A DNA stretch of 6,524 bases, from assembly GCA_030637805.1 (NCBI GenBank), contig DAOWFV010000057.1:1-6524 (forward strand), read 5' to 3'. Made by a program: the position numbers and the translations under genes. The first letter of the stretch is position 1, and each line of letters starts with the position of its first letter. The notes below the pieces were generated by a model, which was not told the DNA's origin, searched no databases, and saw nothing but the letters and a program-made list of their open reading frames with translations. The stretch is from Acidobacteriota bacterium (lineage in GTDB: Bacteria; Acidobacteriota; Thermoanaerobaculia; Thermoanaerobaculales; Sulfomarinibacteraceae). This document shows, piece by piece, positions 1-4,961 of the stretch.

Positions 1-480
1 CAGGGTCTCACCAGCGGAGAGATCTCCTTCGTGGCCACCGATCACGCCGCCGCTCGCTGGCCGGAGGAGAAGGAGACCGGCTCTATCTGGACCGACTACG
101 GGGGCGTTCCCGGCGTCGAGCTGATGCTGCCCTACCTTTACTCCCAGGGGTTTTGCAACGGCCGCATCACCCTCGAGCGGCTGGTCGAGATCACCGCCTC
201 GGAACCGGCCCGTTTCTTCGGCATCGACCACCGCAAGGGGCGCCTCAAGGCAGGCTTCGACGCCGATTTCGTGGTCTTCGACGAGCGCGCGCGCTGGACC
301 GTCCGCTCCGAACATCTCCACAACCTCAACCGCTACACGCCGCTCGAGGCCCGCGAGCTCACCGGCCGGGTGCAAGCGGTCTACCTTCGCGGCCACTGCG
401 TCTTTCAACGCCACACGGACGGCTCCGAGTTCTTTGCCCCCGCAGGGACCGGTGAGTGGATCCGGCGGGGCCTCGCGTGA
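1..480 (+). CDS. Cyclic amidohydrolase (hydantoinase/dihydroorotase/allantoinase type), 3' portion
   Basis: The frame is open from base 1 to the TGA at 478-480, giving the last 159 residues of a protein whose start lies left of the window. Members of this group usually run to about 450 residues, so roughly 300 are missing. They are cytosolic metal enzymes that open cyclic amides such as hydantoins, dihydropyrimidines, dihydroorotate or allantoin. Seen here: VATDHAA (visible residues 11-17), matching the late barrel Asp motif (TDHAP/SDHSP in relatives); GGVPGVELMLP (34-44), typical of the group; and KGRLKAGFDADFVVFD (about 79-94), the return to the small beta-sandwich domain. The residues after TDH are AARW, not the PH or CPF of classical dihydroorotases and dihydropyrimidinases, so the exact substrate cannot be named. 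The stop overlaps the ssnA-like start as GTGA, which indicates one operon and a linked pathway. Family confidence is high and substrate confidence is low. Confidence 0.88.
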   Translation, partial: QGLTSGEISFVATDHAAARWPEEKETGSIWTDYGGVPGVELMLPYLYSQGFCNGRITLERLVEITASEPARFFGIDHRKGRLKAGFDADFVVFDERARWTVRSEHLHNLNRYTPLEARELTGRVQAVYLRGHCVFQRHTDGSEFFAPAGTGEWIRRGLA

Positions 481-1862
481 GCCCCGAGCCATTTTCTTCC
501 TCTCCGGTCCAAATCCTCCACAACGGCGTGGTGTGTACCGGCGGCGCCGAGCCTGAGGTCCTCAATGGAAACGCGGTGGCGTGGTCCGGCGACCGGATCG
601 TGGCCGTAGGCCCGGAGGCCGAACTCAACGAGCGCTTCCCGGGGGCCGCCCGTCTCGACGCTCGGGGAGGAATGGTCCTGCCCGGTCTCATAAACCTCCA
701 CCACCACCTCTACTCCGCCTTTGCCCGCGGCCTCGCGCCCGCGACACCGCCGCGCGACTTCGGGCAGGTCCTCGACGGTCTCTGGTGGCGGCTCGATCGG
801 GCCCTTTCACCAGAAACGGTACGCCTTTCGGCTCTCCTCGGCGCCGCAGACTGCATCCGTTGGGGCTGCACCACCCTGTTCGACCACCACGCATCCCCCA
901 CCTGCATCCGCGGAAGCCTCTCAACGATTGCGGAAGCCCTCGAGGAGGCCGGTCTCTCGGCAGTGCTTTGTTATGAGATCAGCGACCGCAACGGGCACCA
1001 CGAGGCGCTCGCCGGTCTCGACGAGAATCTCGAGTTCATCGCCGGCCACCAGGATCACCCCAGCCTGCGCGGTACCGTCGGGCTGCACGCCAGCTTCACC
1101 GTCTCCGACGAGACCCTCAATGCGATGGCCGAGCGCCGGCCGGAAGGCTGCGGATGCCACGTTCACGTTGCGGAGGATCGGCTTGATTTGCAGGTGTCCG
1201 AGCTCGCCTTCGGTGCAGCTCCGGTCGAGCGCCTCCAGCGCTGGGGCCTGCTCGACGAGCGAGCCCTCCTGGTTCATGGGATCCACCTCACCGCCGCCGA
1301 TCGCGCCGTGGTCGCCGACAGCTGCTCGGTGATCGTTCACTGCCCGGAGTCCAACGCGAACAACGGGGTCGGCCGTCTCGACGTCGAGCGTGTTGCGGCC
1401 GAGGGGTGCACGGTCGCCCTGGGCACCGACGGCATGTCCTCGGCCATGCTGCGCTCGCTACGGGCAGCCGTCCTCGGCCAGCGCGCCGGACGCAGGGATC
1501 CCGCCGCGGGTTTTGCGGCATGCCCCCAACTCATGACCACCAATTCCACGATCGCCCGCCGCTTCCTCGACGAGCCCCTGCTCGGCGAGATCGAACCGGG
1601 CGCCCCCGCCGATCTCTGCGTGGTGGATAGCCCACCGCCCACCCCGATCTCGGCCGACAACCTCTTCGGACACCTTGTCTACGGCGCGTCGGAAGCTCCC
1701 GTTCGCCACACAATCGCCCGCGGCCGCGTACTCCTCGAGGATTTCCGCCACATGACCCTGGATCCCCTCGCCATCGCCGAGGAGGCCCGCCGCGCGGCCC
1801 CCGGCCTCTGGGAGCGCTTCCACGCCATCGACCCCGCCCGCTGCGACTGGCTGCCAACCTGA
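477..1862 (+). CDS. ssnA: SsnA-like metal-dependent amidohydrolase
   Basis: A 461-residue enzyme, close to the roughly 440 residues usual for SsnA, in the ATZ/TRZ-type (aminohydrolase) branch of the amidohydrolase superfamily. Ligand motifs are complete: LHHHL (H75, H77), HVHVAED (H228, H230, E233), LVHG (H267) and LGTDGM (D318). As recalled from E. coli SsnA, the stretches WWRLDRAL (103-110) and DHHASP followed by GSLST (136-150) are shared almost word for word and are not general amidohydrolase signatures. The GTG at 477 was chosen because it overlaps the upstream TGA, has GGCGGGG six bases before it and leaves a short N-terminus before the first beta strand. An in-frame GTG at 456 would add seven residues. 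SsnA's exact reaction is not well established. In enterobacteria and clostridia its gene sits among hydantoinase and molybdenum-hydroxylase genes, so a deamination or ring-opening step in purine-like catabolism is likely. The product is cytosolic, with no signal peptide. Confidence 0.9.
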   Translation: MSPEPFSSSPVQILHNGVVCTGGAEPEVLNGNAVAWSGDRIVAVGPEAELNERFPGAARLDARGGMVLPGLINLHHHLYSAFARGLAPATPPRDFGQVLDGLWWRLDRALSPETVRLSALLGAADCIRWGCTTLFDHHASPTCIRGSLSTIAEALEEAGLSAVLCYEISDRNGHHEALAGLDENLEFIAGHQDHPSLRGTVGLHASFTVSDETLNAMAERRPEGCGCHVHVAEDRLDLQVSELAFGAAPVERLQRWGLLDERALLVHGIHLTAADRAVVADSCSVIVHCPESNANNGVGRLDVERVAAEGCTVALGTDGMSSAMLRSLRAAVLGQRAGRRDPAAGFAACPQLMTTNSTIARRFLDEPLLGEIEPGAPADLCVVDSPPPTPISADNLFGHLVYGASEAPVRHTIARGRVLLEDFRHMTLDPLAIAEEARRAAPGLWERFHAIDPARCDWLPT

Positions 1863-2060
1863 CGCGGCTAGCCCAAATACCTTACCGAGTTACGTCGCGA
1901 GGACGGCGAGGTGGGGTTTCAGGTCTCAGGCTTCAGGTCTCAGGAAAGGAAGCACCCAATAACTCGGGCGTGTGGATGGTACCCGCGACCTGGTACCTGT
2001 GACCTGGTACCTGTGACCTGAGACCCGTAACGTGATGCCTGGCAAGATCGGCGGGCCAGC
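1863..2060. other. Non-coding gap between convergent genes
   Basis: This 198-base stretch separates the stop of the plus-strand ssnA-like gene from the stop of the minus-strand phosphatase gene. No credible coding region is present. Its main content is the heptamer array annotated separately. Bases 2039-2043 (CTGGC) and 2055-2059 (GCCAG) can form a five-pair stem with an 11-base loop just past the phosphatase stop, but no T-run follows on either strand, so a classical intrinsic terminator is not supported. Confidence 0.8.
1920..2027. repeat. Inverted array of CAGGNNN heptamers
   Basis: On the plus strand, four consecutive heptamers lie at 1920-1947: CAGGTCT, CAGGCTT, CAGGTCT, CAGGAAA. On the minus strand, seven lie at 2027-1979: CGGGTCT, CAGGTCA, CAGGTAC, CAGGTCA, CAGGTAC, CAGGTCG, CGGGTAC. 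Alternation of two variants makes 14-base super-units. The two blocks point towards each other across about 31 bases (1948-1978), so the array is an imperfect inverted repeat. For example, GGTCTCAGG at 1936-1944 is the exact reverse complement of CCTGAGACC at 2017-2025. Transcripts from either side could fold into a long hairpin with several slipped registers. Its place between two converging genes suggests a role at transcript ends, or a neutral mobile or slippage repeat. Short tandem heptamer repeats between genes are known in cyanobacteria (STRR), but no identity with those is claimed. Confidence 0.9.
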
Positions 2061-3716
2061 TCATTCCTCCAAGCGACTCAGAATCACCACGGTGCGGTCG
2101 TCGAGGTAGGGCTCGCCCTCGACGAAGGTCTCGAGGGCGGCGTCGATCGAGGCGGCTATGGTCTCGGGAGGCTGGCTGCGGTTCTCGCGACAGACCTCGG
2201 CCAGGCGCTCGCGGCCGAACTCCTCCTCCTCCGGGTTGGCCGCTTCGGTGAGGCCGTCGGAGTAGAGAACCAGGGTGTCGCCGGGCTCGAGGCAAACCTC
2301 AGAGGTCTCGTAGTCCATGTCGGGGAACAGGCCGAGGGGGATGCCGGTGCGTTCGAGCCACTCCACCTCGCCGTCTTTCCGTAGGAGGATGGCCGGGTCG
2401 TGGCCGGCGCTGGCAAAGCGCAGTCCACCGGTGGGCAGGTCGAGGAAGCCGAGAAATGAGGTGGCGAACCGATCGGTCGGGGTTCGCAGGTGGAGGCGGC
2501 GCGAGATGTCCTTGAAGCTCTCACCCGGGCTGAGGCCGGAGTCGAGTATGCAACAACAGAGGGCGTCGAGATATGCGGTGATCAGCGAGGCGGCGATCCC
2601 CTTGCCGGAAACGTCGGCGAGGAGCACGACGCACTCCTCGGCCTGTGGGCGCCCGACCACCTGGAAGTAGTCGCCCGACACCCCCAACGACGGGGTGTTT
2701 GCACCGTACACTCGGTAGCCGGGAAGCGACGGCATCTCGGCCGGGAGGAGAGCCTCCTGGATGCGACGGGCCAGCGCCACCTCCCGCTCGTAGCGGCGCC
2801 GCTCCGCCGCTTCCTCCGCCAGCTTTACGTTGCGGATGCGGAGGGCGGCAGCCGAGGCCAAGGGGACGAGCATGTCGAGGTCGGTCTCCGAGAACTGGTG
2901 ATCGAGGCTGTCCGAGCACAGCACGATCATGCCCAGAGCGCCCTCGGGGGTCAGCAGCGGCGCCGCCACCAGCGTGCGCATGCCCGCGATGTGCATGCTC
3001 TGGGCGTCGACAAAGCGGACATCGGTGCGGGCATCGGTGACCACGGCTGCCTGGCCCCTGTCGATCACCTCGGAAACCAGGCTGCGGGACTCCGGGAACT
3101 CCTCGCAGGCGCCGGGCCGGGTCCGGTGCCTGGCGCAGACGAGGTCGTCACCCTCCTTGAGGAAGATCGCCCCGTGCTGTGGGCGCATGTGGAGAAAGAC
3201 GCGGTCCAGGATCAGATCGAGGAGCTCGTCCGTCCCGGCCGATTGAGCGAGGACTTCGTGCACCTCGTTGACGATGCGCAACCGCTCCGCCCAGCGCTGC
3301 AGCTCGGCGCGATCGGCGGTCGCATCATCCGCCCCCAGATGGCGGGCCTCGCCGAGGATCGTCTCCGCCGACCGGAAGATCGACTGGGCAATCGGATCCG
3401 GCGCCCGCGGTGGAGCGGTTGCAGCCTCCGGATCGCGAAGCGTGACCAGCGAGCCCGCGAGACCGATGCTATCTCCGAGACGGACCTGGGTCGGTTCGCT
3501 GATTCGGCGGCCGTTGACATTGGTTCCGTGGCGGGAATCCAGATCCTCGACATAGAGCTCCCCGTCCTCGCTGTACAGGCGGGCATGGCGGCGTGACAGG
3601 GAGCGGTCGGAGATCGACACATCCGACTCTGCCGAGCGCCCGATCACCAGGGAGTCGGACTCGAGGGGGACCTCGAAACGATCGCCGTCGAGGGGCTGGA
3701 TTTCGAGAGTAATCAT
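2061..3716 (-). CDS. FHA-GAF-SpoIIE (PP2C/RsbU-type) serine/threonine phosphatase
   Basis: A cytosolic signalling protein of 551 residues from the ATG at 3716-3714. In order: an FHA domain (about 1-95), with GRS (26-28), SRRHA (41-45) and GTNVNG (64-69), the phosphothreonine-peptide binding signature; a linker; a GAF sensor domain (about 150-296); a charged helix, EEAAERRRYEREVALARRIQ, of the kind that carries signals; and a SpoIIE/RsbU phosphatase domain (about 330-549). Metal-binding motifs are intact: SGDYF (347-351), ADVSGKG (367-373), SDGLTE (486-491) and DDRT (539-542). Relatives dephosphorylate anti-anti-sigma (STAS) proteins in partner switching. An unusual CCC lies at 386-388. An in-frame GTG at 3758 would add 14 residues and overlap the upstream protease gene by 8 bases. 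The ATG is preferred because the first FHA strand starts right after it, but neither start has a strong ribosome binding site. The ligand of GAF and the substrate of the phosphatase are unknown. Confidence 0.93.
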   Translation of the reverse strand: MITLEIQPLDGDRFEVPLESDSLVIGRSAESDVSISDRSLSRRHARLYSEDGELYVEDLDSRHGTNVNGRRISEPTQVRLGDSIGLAGSLVTLRDPEAATAPPRAPDPIAQSIFRSAETILGEARHLGADDATADRAELQRWAERLRIVNEVHEVLAQSAGTDELLDLILDRVFLHMRPQHGAIFLKEGDDLVCARHRTRPGACEEFPESRSLVSEVIDRGQAAVVTDARTDVRFVDAQSMHIAGMRTLVAAPLLTPEGALGMIVLCSDSLDHQFSETDLDMLVPLASAAALRIRNVKLAEEAAERRRYEREVALARRIQEALLPAEMPSLPGYRVYGANTPSLGVSGDYFQVVGRPQAEECVVLLADVSGKGIAASLITAYLDALCCCILDSGLSPGESFKDISRRLHLRTPTDRFATSFLGFLDLPTGGLRFASAGHDPAILLRKDGEVEWLERTGIPLGLFPDMDYETSEVCLEPGDTLVLYSDGLTEAANPEEEEFGRERLAEVCRENRSQPPETIAASIDAALETFVEGEPYLDDRTVVILSRLEE

Positions 3717-3726
3717 TATACGGTCG

Positions 3727-3754
3727 ATTATGGCAGCGGAGCAGCCGCCGTCAA
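3727..3754 (-). promoter_or_regulatory. Possible sigma70-type promoter for the phosphatase gene
   Basis: On the minus strand, TTGACG (3754-3749) is followed after 16 bases by CATAAT (3732-3727), a good match to -35 and -10 elements in otherwise GC-rich DNA. Transcription would begin near 3720, only about four bases before the ATG at 3716, giving an almost leaderless message. This fits the lack of a ribosome binding site there. The -35 box overlaps the stop codon of the upstream protease gene. The call rests on sequence match only and could be chance. Confidence 0.35.
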
Positions 3755-4767
3755 CCACCCATCAGCGAGTGGTACTGCCAGAGATCGCGGTCGCTCATGT
3801 GGAATATCGGCTTGAGGGCCAGCAGACCGGTGGGGCCGATTGCGTGCTCGAGGTACTTCAACTCGGCGAAGCGCTCCTTCATCTCGGGGTCCTGCGGGAG
3901 GCTGAAGCCGGCCTTGCGGGCGAGCAAGAGGCCCTTGGCGCGGATTGACAGCTCCACCCGCAGGCGCAGCAGGCAGACCATGTCGGCAACGGTTGTCTGC
4001 GGGAACCGACCCCTCAGTTCCTGCAGATAGGTTCCGATGTGGCTCTCCCCCACCCTTCCGGAGCCGATGAGCTGGAGCAGCTCGGTGTCGGTGTCGAAGC
4101 CCGCGCCGAGCCAGTCCCTGGTTCGTAGCTCGCTGATGTGGAAGACCGTCACGAAGAGCGCCGGCAGCACCACCAGGATCAGAACCGTCGACACGCTCGG
4201 GCTGACGATGAATTGATTGAAGAGCGAGTGCAGGGCGGTGGCCAGCAGCCAACCGGGAAGGAAGATCCACGGTTGCGGACCGCCCTGCCGGTCCACCAGC
4301 AACTTGGAGATCATCGCCATGATCGCAGTCACGCTGCCGTGCATCACTGCGGTTCCGAAACCGCGGACCACCCACAGCGGCAGGCTCGGGTCGCCAAGAG
4401 CCATGAAGGTGTAGAGATTCTCCGCCGCCGCGAACCCGGCTCCCACGGCGAATCCGGAGATTGCGGCGTCGACCTGAAACCCGATACGACGGCGCACGAA
4501 GAGCAGGACGATCACCGCTCCCTTGAGCAGCTCCTCGATCACCGGCGCGCCCCAGTGCATCAGCGCGAACCCCCCCAGGTCCGCGGATTCGACCAACAAC
4601 CGATTGAGATACAGGCTGGTGACGGCGGCGACACCACCGACGGCGATCAGGTAGGCCACCCATCTCAACCGCACCAACTTGTAGCTGTCGAGCAGGATCA
4701 GAGCGATCAGGAAGGAGAACACCGGCAGCAGACCGAGGAGCAGCAGGGCGCCGGCGTTAACCAGCAC
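3751..4767 (-). CDS. PrsW-like intramembrane glutamic protease with cytosolic C-terminal extension
   Basis: A 338-residue membrane protein. About seven hydrophobic segments lie at roughly 5-27, 36-56, 70-91, 102-122, 130-155, 167-187 and 191-211. The PrsW family hallmarks are in order: APVIEELLKG (74-83, E78/E79/K82), GAGFAAAENLY (109-119, E116/N117), RGFGTAVMHG (135-144, H143) and ALHSLFN (178-184, H180). B. subtilis PrsW starts regulated cleavage of the anti-sigma factor RsiW. These motifs point to the same glutamic-type protease fold, but the target here is unknown. A tail of about 125 soluble, helix-prone residues (214-338) follows the last membrane segment. I do not recognise a named domain in it. 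The GTG at 4767 is the only start that keeps the first membrane segment, since a stop codon lies two codons upstream. GGTGAG precedes it but is only two bases away, so initiation looks weak. The gene runs straight into the FHA-GAF phosphatase gene, suggesting joint expression. Confidence 0.88.
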   Translation of the reverse strand: MLVNAGALLLLGLLPVFSFLIALILLDSYKLVRLRWVAYLIAVGGVAAVTSLYLNRLLVESADLGGFALMHWGAPVIEELLKGAVIVLLFVRRRIGFQVDAAISGFAVGAGFAAAENLYTFMALGDPSLPLWVVRGFGTAVMHGSVTAIMAMISKLLVDRQGGPQPWIFLPGWLLATALHSLFNQFIVSPSVSTVLILVVLPALFVTVFHISELRTRDWLGAGFDTDTELLQLIGSGRVGESHIGTYLQELRGRFPQTTVADMVCLLRLRVELSIRAKGLLLARKAGFSLPQDPEMKERFAELKYLEHAIGPTGLLALKPIFHMSDRDLWQYHSLMGG

Positions 4768-4779
4768 ATCTCACCAGCT

Positions 4780-4795
4780 GCCGGCTGCGGCCGGC
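4780..4795. other. GC hairpin just upstream of the PrsW-like start
   Basis: GCCGGC (4780-4785), loop TGCG, GCCGGC (4790-4795) make a perfect six-pair stem with a four-base loop. On the minus-strand transcript the hairpin ends 12 bases before the GTG start at 4767, next to the presumed ribosome binding site, so it could damp translation. It is short enough in GC-rich DNA to be chance. Confidence 0.4.
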
Positions 4796-4815
4796 CAGGC
4801 ACCGCACCCAGCGTC

Positions 4816-4880
4816 GTTTTCTCGCCTCGGGGTGCTCGACGTACTGTCGAGTACGACTCCGCGCCCCTCGGGTCGAAAAC
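4816..4880. repeat. 65-base near-palindromic intergenic element
   Basis: The ends GTTTTC (4816-4821) and GAAAAC (4875-4880) pair exactly. After small internal loops, GGGGTGC (4829-4835) pairs with GCGCCCC (4861-4867) with one T-G wobble. At the centre, CGTACT (4840-4845) and AGTACG (4850-4855) form a six-pair stem with the four-base loop GTCG. A competing centre, CTCGAC/GTCGAG (4835-4840 and 4846-4851), is also possible. The design resembles dispersed palindromic intergenic repeats. Only one copy is in this window, so dispersal is inference. There is no T-run after the stem, so it is not a standard terminator. Confidence 0.7.
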
Positions 4881-4961
4881 ACCACTGGACACGGCCCCTC
4901 GCCGCCCTCGCGACGGCACCCGATGAGATATGCAGGTTTGAGTATTGGCATCCCGAGGAGA

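Larger units (their letters stand above)
4768..4961. other. Non-coding gap upstream of the protease gene
   Basis: This 194-base gap lies between the stop of the beta-barrel gene and the start of the PrsW-like gene, both on the minus strand. It contains a 65-base near-palindrome and a small GC hairpin, annotated separately. The rest (4881-4961) shows no convincing promoter or gene. Short frames that cross it on both strands have no family features and simply read through the palindrome. Confidence 0.75.

Noticed and set aside
1..1862. Selenocysteine codon in the amidohydrolases
   Set aside because: Both frames are read without internal TGA, so there is no sign of recoding.
1918..2027. CRISPR array
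   Set aside because: Units are 7 bases with no spacers and occur in both orientations, which does not fit a CRISPR array.
1933..2295. Minus-strand 120-codon frame across the heptamer array and the phosphatase 3' end
   Set aside because: It uses an alternate frame of the phosphatase gene plus repeat DNA, with no recognisable features.
2490..3596. Long plus-strand open frame (368 codons) opposite the phosphatase gene
   Set aside because: It lies wholly antisense to a gene with full domain motifs, has no family features of its own, and is expected in GC-rich DNA.
3728..4663. Minus-strand 311-codon frame inside the PrsW-like gene
   Set aside because: It is in another frame of the same strand, with Arg/Gly/Pro-rich low-complexity protein and no membrane pattern. 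The motif-bearing frame is clearly the real one.
4816..4880. Intrinsic terminator of the barrel gene
   Set aside because: The hairpin is strong but no T-run follows it on the minus strand, and the stem is interrupted, so a classical terminator is not supported.
4138..4926. Plus-strand open frame of 262 codons opposite the PrsW-like gene
   Set aside because: It mirrors the protease codons, is rich in Gln/His/Arg/Asp from antisense reading, and runs through the palindrome, so it is a shadow.
4757..4951. Short minus-strand frames in the gap before the PrsW-like gene, possible leader peptide
   Set aside because: They simply translate the palindromic element in two frames, and neither has a ribosome binding site or recognisable family features.
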